From: Candidatus Aenigmatarchaeota archaeon
GTDB lineage: Archaea > Aenigmatarchaeota > Aenigmatarchaeia > QMZP01 > JAFGSV01
Assembly: GCA_030624445.1 (NCBI GenBank)
Contig: JAUXKD010000024.1
Coordinates: forward strand, 1 to 6,408
DNA: 6,408 nucleotides
Direction: 5' to 3'
Under the pieces are notes generated by a model. It had not been told where the DNA came from. It saw only the letters and a program-made list of their open reading frames with translations, and did not search any database. The translations under genes were made by a program, and so were the position numbers. Positions within the stretch are counted from its first letter, which is position 1. Every line of letters begins with the position of its first letter. Shown here in pieces: positions 1 to 5,564 of this stretch.

Positions 1-10
1 AAGGGTTTCG

Positions 11-268
11 ATGGAGACGTTCCAGGATCTTCCATACAGGCAGAAAAACATACTTGAAATTATGACCGCCGGTGGTGAAATGACACCCACCCAGATCGTG
101 AAACAGATGGATCCGGAAGATTATACTGACGCCGGAAATGCCACGAGATCCGTGAATAACATACTGAGAAGACTCATGAAGGACAAGATGGTCACAAGGG
201 AAAGGAAAGGGAAAGCTTACATATACAAAATATCCCCCAAGTTCCAAACAATGTTTGTCAATGCATAA
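11..268 (+). CDS. Small winged helix-turn-helix DNA-binding protein
   Basis: This 85-residue protein reads as a single winged helix-turn-helix domain, so it is probably a transcription regulator or DNA-binding adaptor. A first helix lies at about residues 7-20 and a second at 25-33 (TPTQIVKQM). A likely recognition helix covers about 43-58 (ATRSVNNILRRLMKDK), and a basic wing follows at 59-75 (RERKGKAYIYKIS). The arrangement resembles BlaI/MarR-type wHTH domains, but no specific family is recognised and no ligand domain is present. The ATG at 11 is preceded by AAGGG at positions 1-5, which fits a Shine-Dalgarno site. The frame stays open to the left edge, so a longer N-terminus cannot be excluded. 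It sits just upstream of the PRC-barrel gene, whose promoter starts 3 bp after this stop codon. Target genes are unknown. Confidence 0.72.
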   Translation: METFQDLPYRQKNILEIMTAGGEMTPTQIVKQMDPEDYTDAGNATRSVNNILRRLMKDKMVTRERKGKAYIYKISPKFQTMFVNA

Positions 269-270
269 AT

Positions 271-278
271 TTTAAATA
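271..278 (+). promoter_or_regulatory. Putative TATA box for the PRC-barrel gene
   Basis: TTTAAATA lies immediately after the wHTH stop codon, within an AT-rich stretch. An archaeal start about 25 nt downstream would fall near 298-303, giving a leader of about 40 nt before the ATG at 340. The call rests on sequence and spacing only. Confidence 0.5.
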
Positions 279-290
279 GTCTACCTCTAT

Positions 291-307
291 ATTAATCATT
301 GTTAATC
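291..307 (+). repeat. Short repeat at the predicted transcription start (possible operator)
   Basis: TTAATC occurs at 292-297 and again at 302-307, exactly 10 bp apart, about one helical turn. The same stretch reads as an inverted repeat, ATTAA at 291-295 and TTAAT at 302-306. It lies between the TATA box and the start codon of the PRC-barrel gene, where a repressor would act. AT-rich composition raises the odds of chance occurrence. Confidence 0.3.
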
Positions 308-327
308 TGTTTGTGCAAAATACAAAA

Positions 328-331
328 AAGG
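328..331 (+). promoter_or_regulatory. Ribosome binding site deciding the PRC-barrel start
   Basis: AAGG lies 8 nt before the ATG at 340. The alternative in-frame GTG at 313 has no comparable site ahead of it, so the ATG is preferred. Confidence 0.55.
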
Positions 332-339
332 ATGATAAA

Positions 340-600
340 ATGGACGAAAGGGTAAGAAGCAAAGAACTTGTCGGGAAGATTTTGATTTCTGAAGAATCAG
401 GGAAAAAATTCGGAGTTGTAGGGGACATCGACTACATCGTAGAATCCGGTGAACTGATAAATCTTGTGCTGCTCGAGCCGACGGAACACATCTCCACGCT
501 CAACCTGAGGGAAGATGAAAAGAAAAGGATCCTTGTTCCGTTCTCTGCGGTGAAATCGGTGGGGGATTTCATTATCATCAGCGAAAATGACATCATCTGA
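340..600 (+). CDS. PRC-barrel domain protein
   Basis: The 86-residue product is almost entirely one PRC-barrel domain, a small beta-barrel that usually mediates protein-protein contact. Family features are a start with SKELVGK (residues 7-13), a Gly-rich FGVVGDIDY segment (24-32), a SGELINLVLL strand pair (36-45), and a C-terminal ILVPFSAVKSVGDFIIISE (64-82). There is no signal peptide or membrane segment, so it should be cytoplasmic. An in-frame GTG at 313 would add nine residues, but the ATG at 340 has the better ribosome binding site. Stand-alone archaeal PRC-barrel proteins of this size include the CdpB-type cell division proteins known from haloarchaea. Assigning that role here is inference only, as no ftsZ, sepF or cdpA gene is in view. 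The gene has its own promoter and a terminator-like end, so it is probably monocistronic. Confidence 0.85.
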   Translation: MDERVRSKELVGKILISEESGKKFGVVGDIDYIVESGELINLVLLEPTEHISTLNLREDEKKRILVPFSAVKSVGDFIIISENDII

Positions 601-606
601 ATTTCC

Positions 607-648
607 CCAAGGCAGAGAATCCTTCGGTTTTTATTTATATTTCCTTTT
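607..648 (+). terminator. Terminator-like hairpin and T-tract after the PRC-barrel gene
   Basis: CCAAGG at 607-612 can pair with CCTTCGG at 621-627 (one bulged C), leaving an 8-nt loop. TTTTT follows at 628-632, and further T-rich runs extend to 648. The stem is weak, but archaeal termination depends mainly on the T-tract. Confidence 0.45.
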
Positions 649-726
649 CTATTCCAAGAAAGCCTGTTGTTTTACTGAATGAGTTTCGGATGAGAATGGA
701 TGGGACTCGGTATTTGGCACCACATT

Positions 727-1431
727 TCATTGATCTTTTGTCTTCATATGGAATTCCTCTGTGTGATAAACTTCAATGCCGTCTTTCTTTATTTTGAAGG
801 GATGCAGCTTTTCTGAATGTTCCGCTCCCCTCATCTTCCATATCTGCACGGCCCTCGAGAATGAGGAATTAACCATCTTGTAATACAGGACCACGACACC
901 GTCCACGATGAACTCCTCAAGGCCGTTTCTGGACAGGCCCGGAGTTCCCGGCACCGTCTCCGATAGCAGCAGTGTGTTGCAATCCAGTTTTTCCAGAACC
1001 TGATAAAGATTGAACAGGAGTCTTCTGTATTCGGATTCGTCTCTCAGAAATAAGTCCAGTGCCGAAATCGTATCTATAACAACCCTCTTTGCGCCCAGTT
1101 CCCTGACCCTTCCCTCAAGGTTGTTGAGAAAATTATCAATACCGTACGGGTCGTATTTGACGAATGCAAAGCTTTCACTCTTTTCAAGCGCTCTGAAATC
1201 CCAGCCAAAATTCAGCGCATTCCTCCTTATGGAATCCGTCGTTTCCTCGAAAGAAAGGTAAACGGCCGGCTCTTTGTATTTTTTTGCCCCCATGTAAGCA
1301 TACTGGGAAGCCAGAACAGTTTTTCCGCTGCCCGTTGGGCCTGTAAGCAGAACCGTATGATTCTCCGGTATCCCTCCATGCATTATTTCGTCCAGGCCGA
1401 GTATGCCCGTCTTTGACCTTGTCAAGTCCAT
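727..1431 (-). CDS. Single-domain KaiC-like RecA-superfamily ATPase
   Basis: This 234-residue protein is a one-domain member of the KaiC/RadA-like ATPase family. It opens with the typical TGILGLDEIMHGGIPE segment (8-23), followed by Walker A GPTGSGKT (31-38). The paired catalytic glutamates E62 and E63 sit in SFEETTDSIRRNA, with FGWD at 75-78. Walker B is RVVIDT with D120, and the usual C-terminal IWKMRGAEH and PFKIKKDGI motifs follow. Cyanobacterial KaiC has two such domains; single-domain archaeal versions are widespread and their roles are mostly unclear, often thought to be ATP-dependent signalling. A pilus ATPase lies further along, so an ArlH-like archaellum role was considered. The intact glutamate pair and the separate location argue against it. 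The start follows a GGTGAT site (1435-1440, complement) 3 nt from the ATG. It is divergent from archease. Confidence 0.88.
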   Translation of the reverse strand: MDLTRSKTGILGLDEIMHGGIPENHTVLLTGPTGSGKTVLASQYAYMGAKKYKEPAVYLSFEETTDSIRRNALNFGWDFRALEKSESFAFVKYDPYGIDNFLNNLEGRVRELGAKRVVIDTISALDLFLRDESEYRRLLFNLYQVLEKLDCNTLLLSETVPGTPGLSRNGLEEFIVDGVVVLYYKMVNSSFSRAVQIWKMRGAEHSEKLHPFKIKKDGIEVYHTEEFHMKTKDQ

Positions 1432-1465
1432 GCAATCACCAAATAATTAATCTATAACTTTATGC

Positions 1466-1475
1466 TTAAATAAAA
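1466..1475 (-). promoter_or_regulatory. Putative TATA box of the KaiC-like gene
   Basis: On the minus strand this reads TTTTATTTAA. A start about 25 nt downstream would fall near 1445, giving a leader of about 14 nt that still contains the GGTGAT ribosome binding site at 1435-1440. Confidence 0.5.
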
Positions 1476-1516
1476 GCAACCTCAAATGTTACGGCCTATG
1501 AATTCGGTTGGCTTTT
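1472..1516. repeat. Imperfect inverted repeat between divergent promoters
   Basis: AAAAGCAACC at 1472-1481 is mirrored by GGTTGGCTTTT at 1506-1516, with one extra G and a 24-nt spacer. The left arm overlaps the KaiC-gene TATA box and the right arm ends 14 bp before the archease TATA candidate. It may be a shared regulatory site, but chance is possible. Confidence 0.25.
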
Positions 1517-1530
1517 CCGGATGAAACTTC

Positions 1531-1540
1531 TTATAAAATT
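1531..1540 (+). promoter_or_regulatory. Putative TATA box of the archease gene
   Basis: TTATAAAATT is preceded by an A-rich GAAAC element that could serve as a BRE. The expected start near 1560 gives a leader of about 43 nt. A second AT-rich candidate (TATTTATTATATAG, 1547-1560) would give a leader nearer 20 nt, and sequence alone does not separate the two. Confidence 0.5.
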
Positions 1541-1602
1541 TTTCAATATTTATTATATAGTTTCAATAAGATTGACCGGATTTGAGGAATTGGTGATGGA
1601 AT

Positions 1603-2016
1603 ATGCCAGGATTCAGAATTGTTGACGATCTCACTTCGGACGTCATGTTCGAGGCTTACGGAGAAAACCTGGGCCAGGTTTTCGAAAATGCAGCCAAAGC
1701 TATGTTTAGCATCATATGCAAACTTGAAAAGGTTTCGGGGAAGAAGTCACTCGAAGTGGAAGTTCGCGGGAAGAGCAGGGAAGAACTGATGATAAACTGG
1801 TTACAGGAACTGATAGGCCTGGTTGATACCGAAGGTATGTTTTTTTCGAGATTCGAAATTCCTGAAATTGACGAGGGGCATCTTGTTGCGAAAATTCACG
1901 GCGAAGAGATAACTCCCGAAAAGGGCGAGACCGTGGTCAAGGCTGTTACCTATTACAAATTCAAGTTCGAAAAAACGCCGAAGGGGTACGTCGTGAGAGT
2001 GAGCTTGGATATTTGA
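1603..2016 (+). CDS. Archease (RtcB RNA ligase activator)
   Basis: Archease helps the RNA ligase RtcB become guanylylated and turn over during tRNA splicing and RNA repair. This 137-residue protein has the family's length and order. A motif VDDLTSDVMFEAYG (7-20) is followed by a helix with LGQVFENAAKAMFSII, the helix MINWLQELIGLVDTEGMFF, then KIHGEEI, VKAVTYYKF and the C-terminal SLDI. The acidic residues D13 and D136, at positions where archeases bind metal, are present. Two usual residues differ: the His of the HTAD/HTSD motif is Leu10, and the His of a common TYH motif is Tyr. The start follows GGTGAT at 1592-1597 with 5 nt spacing. It lies directly upstream of rtcB on the same strand, a common pairing in prokaryotes that strongly supports the assignment. 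Confidence 0.9.
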   Translation: MPGFRIVDDLTSDVMFEAYGENLGQVFENAAKAMFSIICKLEKVSGKKSLEVEVRGKSREELMINWLQELIGLVDTEGMFFSRFEIPEIDEGHLVAKIHGEEITPEKGETVVKAVTYYKFKFEKTPKGYVVRVSLDI

Positions 2017-2031
2017 CTTTATAATCAAAGA

Positions 2032-2039
2032 CTTTAAAA
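2032..2039 (+). promoter_or_regulatory. Possible separate promoter for rtcB
   Basis: CTTTAAAA follows an A-rich CAAAG element in the 70-bp gap after archease. A start near 2060 would give a leader of about 25 nt. The ligase may thus be made both from the archease transcript and on its own. Confidence 0.4.
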
Positions 2040-2074
2040 CACGGTTCATTAAATAAAAAAGAAATACGAAAAAT

Positions 2075-2080
2075 GGGGAG
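2075..2080 (+). promoter_or_regulatory. Ribosome binding site deciding the rtcB start
   Basis: GGGGAG ends 6 nt before the ATG at 2087. The in-frame TTG at 2081 would directly abut this site, so the ATG is the better start. Confidence 0.55.
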
Positions 2081-2086
2081 TTGGGA

Positions 2087-3493
2087 ATGAAAGAGAAACT
2101 GAAAAGGGTAAACGATTTCGAATGGATGTTACCCAAAGGTAGCAGGGACAAGATGAGGGTCGATGCCAGGATTATTGCGAACAAGCCTGTTATGGATGCC
2201 ATTGAAGACGCCGCGGTCCAGCAGCTGACGAATGTAGCATGCCTGCCTGGAATATTGGAGCCGGTGGTGGGTCTTCCGGACATGCATTGGGGCTACGGCC
2301 TGCCCATGGGTGCTGTATCAGCTTTTGATGCGGAAGAAGGTGTAATATCCGCGGGTCTGTGTGGGTTCGATATAAACTGCGGGATCAACAGCGTGAGAAC
2401 GAACCTTACCGCGAAGGACGTCAGGCCCAAGATGAAAGAGCTTATTGAGACCCTCTTCAGGAATATCCCGTGCGGCGTGGGTTCAAAGGGTAAGCTGAGG
2501 CTCACGCTGGACCAGCTTGACGAGGTTTTTACCAGAGGTGTCAACTGGGCCGTCGATAATGGTTATGGGGTAAAGGACGATATCGAGGCGACCGAGGAAA
2601 GGGGCTGCATGGAAGGGGCCGACCCGTCAAAGGTGTCCGATCTTGCTAAAAGGAGGGGGCTGTCCCAGCTCGGGACGCTCGGGGCGGGCAATCATTTCCT
2701 CGAGGTGCAGGCCGTTTCCGACATATACGACAAGAGGTTTGCGGGCAGGTACGGAATAAATGACAGAGAACAGGTCACGTTAATGGTTCATTGCGGTTCC
2801 AGGGGGCTTGGCCACCAGGTGGCCACCGATTACCTGAAGATACAGGAAGAGGCCGTGAAGAAATACAGGATATGGCTCCCCGACCCGCAGCTCGTGTGCG
2901 CACCCGTGAATTCAAAAGAAGGGCAGGATTATTTTGCGGCGATGAAATGCGCCGTCAATTATTCATTCACTAACAGGATGGTGATGACACACTGGATAAG
3001 AGAGTGTTTCGAGAAGGTTTTCGGCACATCCTGGGAAGATATGGACATGCACACAGTTTACGCTATTGCGCACAACATAGTGAAAACCGAGGATCACACC
3101 GTTAACGGCAAGAAGCGGAAAGTTTACGTGCACAGGAAGGGGGCTACAAGGGCCTTCCCTGATATCCCTGCCATCATAGCCGGAACCATGGGGACGGCTT
3201 CTTACATCTTAAAGGGAACGGAAAGGGCCATGGAAAAAACGTTCGGCTCGACTTGTCACGGAGCTGGCAGGGCCATGTCAAGGCATGCCGCGGTAAAGCG
3301 GTTCTGGGGCGACAAGGTAAGAGACGAACTGCTGAAAAAGGGAATCGTTTCCAGATCAACCCATCCCAAGGTTCTGGCAGAGGAAAGCCCGGACGCCTAC
3401 AAGGATGTGGAATCCGTGATAGAATCCGTTCACGGCGCAGGCGTTTCACTCAAGGTTGCCAGGTTCGTTCCGCTGGGAGTGGCAAAGGGCTGA
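2087..3493 (+). CDS. rtcB: RNA-splicing ligase RtcB (3'-phosphate/5'-OH ligase)
   Basis: RtcB joins RNA ends carrying a 2',3'-cyclic phosphate or 3'-phosphate to 5'-OH ends, using GTP and Mn2+; it completes tRNA splicing in archaea. The 468-residue product from ATG 2087 keeps the active site. Metal ligands D95 and C98 lie in FDINCG, H203 in GNHFLEVQ, H235 in HCGSRGLGH and H329 in AHNI. The guanylylated histidine is H391 in TCHGAGR, and the C-terminal VAKG supplies the conserved Lys467. Compared from memory with Pyrococcus horikoshii RtcB (481 residues), register matches up to H329. About 13 residues are then missing between GATRAF and the GTMGTAS segment, where the usual PGSMG reads AGTMG. 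The motif after C98, CGINSVR, is closer to bacterial CGMNALR than to archaeal CGVRLIR. No intein is present, although RtcB often carries one. A T-run follows the stop. Confidence 0.96.
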   Translation: MKEKLKRVNDFEWMLPKGSRDKMRVDARIIANKPVMDAIEDAAVQQLTNVACLPGILEPVVGLPDMHWGYGLPMGAVSAFDAEEGVISAGLCGFDINCGINSVRTNLTAKDVRPKMKELIETLFRNIPCGVGSKGKLRLTLDQLDEVFTRGVNWAVDNGYGVKDDIEATEERGCMEGADPSKVSDLAKRRGLSQLGTLGAGNHFLEVQAVSDIYDKRFAGRYGINDREQVTLMVHCGSRGLGHQVATDYLKIQEEAVKKYRIWLPDPQLVCAPVNSKEGQDYFAAMKCAVNYSFTNRMVMTHWIRECFEKVFGTSWEDMDMHTVYAIAHNIVKTEDHTVNGKKRKVYVHRKGATRAFPDIPAIIAGTMGTASYILKGTERAMEKTFGSTCHGAGRAMSRHAAVKRFWGDKVRDELLKKGIVSRSTHPKVLAEESPDAYKDVESVIESVHGAGVSLKVARFVPLGVAKG

Positions 3494-3494
3494 C

Positions 3495-3508
3495 ACTTTC
3501 CTTTTTTG
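3495..3508 (+). terminator. T-tract terminator candidate after rtcB
   Basis: ACTTTCCTTTTTTG starts two bases after the rtcB stop codon and includes T6 at 3502-3507. No convincing hairpin precedes it, but archaeal RNA polymerase can terminate at T-tracts alone. Confidence 0.4.
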
Positions 3509-3551
3509 AAACCAATCGGGAGGAACATGCAGGGTTCACCCGTCCAAACAA

Positions 3552-3559
3552 TTTAATAA
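3552..3559 (+). promoter_or_regulatory. Putative TATA box of the S26e-pilus ATPase unit
   Basis: TTTAATAA lies 28 bp before the S26e ATG. The expected start (about 3577-3582) would give a very short leader, perhaps overlapping the GGTGAT at 3579-3584. Either the start lies slightly upstream or the mRNA is nearly leaderless. Confidence 0.4.
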
Positions 3560-3587
3560 TCAGGATGGACAATATAAAGGTGATAAT

Positions 3588-3851
3588 ATGCCAGTACAGA
3601 AAGGATACAGAAGAGGATGGAAACACGGGAAGGGTAGGGGCAAGGAAATATTGGTGACGTGTGAGTTTTGCGGCCGTAGGGTACCGAAATACAAGACATT
3701 TTCGGTCGTCCGGGGCTTCAGGATAACCGACCCCCTTCTGAAAGAGGAACTGAAAGCCGGAGGCCGGGGCATTTCACTTATCAACAGCAAGATGTATGCT
3801 TGTCCGGCCTGTGCCAGACACAGGCACATCGTAAGAAGGAAAAAAAGGTAA
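3588..3851 (+). CDS. rps26e: Small-subunit ribosomal protein S26e (eS26)
   Basis: This 87-residue basic protein matches the eS26 family, a zinc-binding component of the 30S/40S platform near the mRNA exit and the 3' end of the small-subunit rRNA. It has a Lys/Arg/Gly-rich N-terminus (residues 5-19), a first zinc knuckle CEFCGRRVPKYK with C25 and C28, and a variable middle including DPLLKEEL. A second knuckle, YACPACARHRHIVR with C72 and C75, precedes a basic tail. The paired CxxC motifs, the VPK after the first and the CAxH after the second are family hallmarks. Length fits archaeal members and is shorter than eukaryotic ones (about 115). GGTGAT at 3579-3584 lies 3 nt before the ATG. It is followed after only 4 nt by the pilus ATPase gene, suggesting one transcript. 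From general knowledge, eS26 is typical of TACK and Asgard archaea and missing from most classical Euryarchaeota. Confidence 0.88.
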   Translation: MPVQKGYRRGWKHGKGRGKEILVTCEFCGRRVPKYKTFSVVRGFRITDPLLKEELKAGGRGISLINSKMYACPACARHRHIVRRKKR

Positions 3852-3855
3852 ACTC

Positions 3856-5532
3856 ATGAGACTGGGGAAAACCTTTCTAAAGGACCTGTTAGAGAAAAAG
3901 AAGTCCAGATATTACCCCAAAATTTCGATAAAGGAGCCCGCTCACCTCATAGAACTGCCGAGCATTAAAAAAATAAAAAACCTGGACATAAAATACCCAC
4001 TTCTTGAGCCGCTCGCTTTTGCGAACATAAAATGGGTCCCGGAGAAAAGGACGCTAAGGTACTGCATAATAGAACCCAGACTCACCAAGAGTGAAAAATC
4101 TGTTCTGGAAAAGATAAAGAATGACATAACGGAACTGATAGATGTGCAGTTAACCACGCTGAATGAAAAAGACAACGCACTCGAGTATATCGAAAAAATG
4201 GTGAGGCATGTTATTGACGTTGAGAATCTCAAGGTTTCATCCAAGCAGTATGTCAAGTTCATATACTTCATTTTCAGGGACTTCATAGGGCTCAACGAGA
4301 TAGAACCGCTGATGCATGACCCGTACATCGAGGATATCGGGTGCGATGGCCTGGGCATTCCCATATACGTGGTTCACAAGAAGTTCGGTTCCCTGGAAAG
4401 CGATGTGATATTCAAAGACCATGAAGCACTTAACGCATTCGTCGTCAAGCTGTCAGAGCGCTGCGGCAGGTACATATCCTACGCCAAACCTCTGCTGGAC
4501 GGCTCACTGCCGGACGGCTCAAGGATTCAGGCGTCCCTGGCCAAGGACGTGACCACCAGAGGACCCACCTTTTCGGTAAGAAAGTTCAGAAAGTATCCGT
4601 TTTCCCCCATAGAAATGATTAACATGGGGACGACATCAGCAAAGCTCATGGCCTATCTGTGGCTGGTGGTCCAGTCCGGAGTCTCCATGGTCGTGTGCGG
4701 GGGCGTCAGCACGGGAAAGACCAGCCTGCTGAATGCCATCACGTTGTTCATACCACAGGAAGCCAGAATAGTTTCAATAGAGGATACAAGGGAGCTGAAT
4801 CTCCCTCATGCGAACTGGATACCTGCGGTTTCAAGGACAGGGTTCGGGGTCCCCGAAGCTTCGGGAAGAAGGTACGGCGAGGTCACCCTTTTTGAGCTGC
4901 TGAAGGAGTCTTTCAGGCAGAATCCAGACTATGTGATTGTTGGTGAGATAAGGGGAAAGGAAGCCTACGTCATGTTCCAGGGAATGGCAAGCGGTCATCC
5001 GAGCATGGGTACAATGCATGCCGGTTCCGTTGAAGACGTTATAAAGAGGCTGGAAACGCCGCCCATTTCGCTTTCCCCCAGCATAGTGGAGGCCCTTGAC
5101 CTCCTGGTTGTGATGACAAAGGCCAGGGAGAGGGGACCTGCAGCGAGAAGGGTCAAGGAGATATGTGAGATACAGTCAGTGGACATCATCACTGGAAAGT
5201 CACAAACCCTGAAAAGCTTTGTCTGGGCACCTTCCACTGACACTTTTGACAGCAACACGAGCGAGTCGGGACTGCTGACGAAGATATCATCAGAAAAGGG
5301 CATAAACATCCGAACGTTGATGGAGGAACTGGAAAACAGGGAAAAGGTTCTGGAATGGATGCGACGGCATGACGTCACTAAACACGAACATGTCGCAGAA
5401 CTCATCTCCCTTTTTACAAAAGACCAGGAGACCGTCATGGACTGGGTCAAGAAGGATATCACTCCATACGAGGCCAAAGGCAAGGTGAAGAAGCTTCTGG
5501 GATTCGTGACAAAGCTGAAAGCGGTAGAATAA
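3856..5532 (+). CDS. Archaeal type IV pilus / type II secretion system ATPase (GspE/VirB11-like)
   Basis: This 558-residue cytoplasmic ATPase should power assembly of a type IV pilus-like filament as a hexamer docked on a membrane platform protein. The N-terminal part (about 1-240) is the archaeal secretion-ATPase domain, with IGLNEIEPLMHDPYIEDI at 144-161. The core follows with Walker A GGVSTGKT (282-289), an Asp box IVSIEDTRE (305-313), Walker B YVIVGEIRG with E364, and a His box GHPSMGTMHAGS including H381 and H388. The Walker A ends STGKT rather than the more common SGKT. A helical tail (about 480-558) contains ENREKVLEWMRRH. Translation is probably coupled to S26e, whose stop lies 4 nt upstream; the only ribosome binding site is a weak GGT at 3847-3849. 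No platform (TadC/GspF/ArlJ-like) gene follows; instead the pilins are convergent. An archaellum ArlI role is less likely without arl genes. Confidence 0.93.
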   Translation: MRLGKTFLKDLLEKKKSRYYPKISIKEPAHLIELPSIKKIKNLDIKYPLLEPLAFANIKWVPEKRTLRYCIIEPRLTKSEKSVLEKIKNDITELIDVQLTTLNEKDNALEYIEKMVRHVIDVENLKVSSKQYVKFIYFIFRDFIGLNEIEPLMHDPYIEDIGCDGLGIPIYVVHKKFGSLESDVIFKDHEALNAFVVKLSERCGRYISYAKPLLDGSLPDGSRIQASLAKDVTTRGPTFSVRKFRKYPFSPIEMINMGTTSAKLMAYLWLVVQSGVSMVVCGGVSTGKTSLLNAITLFIPQEARIVSIEDTRELNLPHANWIPAVSRTGFGVPEASGRRYGEVTLFELLKESFRQNPDYVIVGEIRGKEAYVMFQGMASGHPSMGTMHAGSVEDVIKRLETPPISLSPSIVEALDLLVVMTKARERGPAARRVKEICEIQSVDIITGKSQTLKSFVWAPSTDTFDSNTSESGLLTKISSEKGINIRTLMEELENREKVLEWMRRHDVTKHEHVAELISLFTKDQETVMDWVKKDITPYEAKGKVKKLLGFVTKLKAVE

Positions 5533-5564
5533 AAAATATGTTCCGGGAACTATGCGATGCCCGG
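5531..5564 (-). terminator. Hairpin plus T-tract ending the pilin transcript
   Basis: On the minus strand, CCGGG (5564-5560) and CCCGG (5547-5543) form a 5-bp stem around a 12-nt loop that holds the pilin stop codon. T6 follows at 5536-5531 after a 6-nt gap. The T-tract is the complement of A residues overlapping the stop codon of the convergent ATPase gene. Confidence 0.45.

Noticed and set aside
601..726. C/D box small RNA or second promoter in the gap between the PRC-barrel and KaiC-like genes
   Set aside because: CTGA and a GGATGAG-like element are present, but in the wrong order and without paired C'/D' boxes. The TATA-like TTATTTATAT is better read as part of the terminator T-tract.
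2081..2086. TTG start for rtcB
   Set aside because: It would abut the GGGGAG ribosome binding site. The ATG six bases later has proper spacing and gives catalytic residue numbering matching P. horikoshii RtcB.
1801..2283. 160-codon minus-strand open frame across archease and rtcB
   Set aside because: It overlaps two strongly supported genes on the opposite strand, and its translation is low in complexity with no recognisable domain.
2087..3493. Intein in rtcB
   Set aside because: RtcB is a frequent intein host, but this protein is shorter than the reference and all motifs are contiguous.
3253..3657. 134-codon plus-strand open frame overlapping the end of rtcB and the start of the S26e gene
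   Set aside because: It is an out-of-frame shadow, rich in Arg and Gly, and overlaps two genes with strong family matches.
4995..5483. 162-codon minus-strand open frame within the pilus ATPase gene
   Set aside because: The Ser-rich translation is typical of an antisense shadow of a real gene, and the ATPase motifs on the plus strand are unambiguous.
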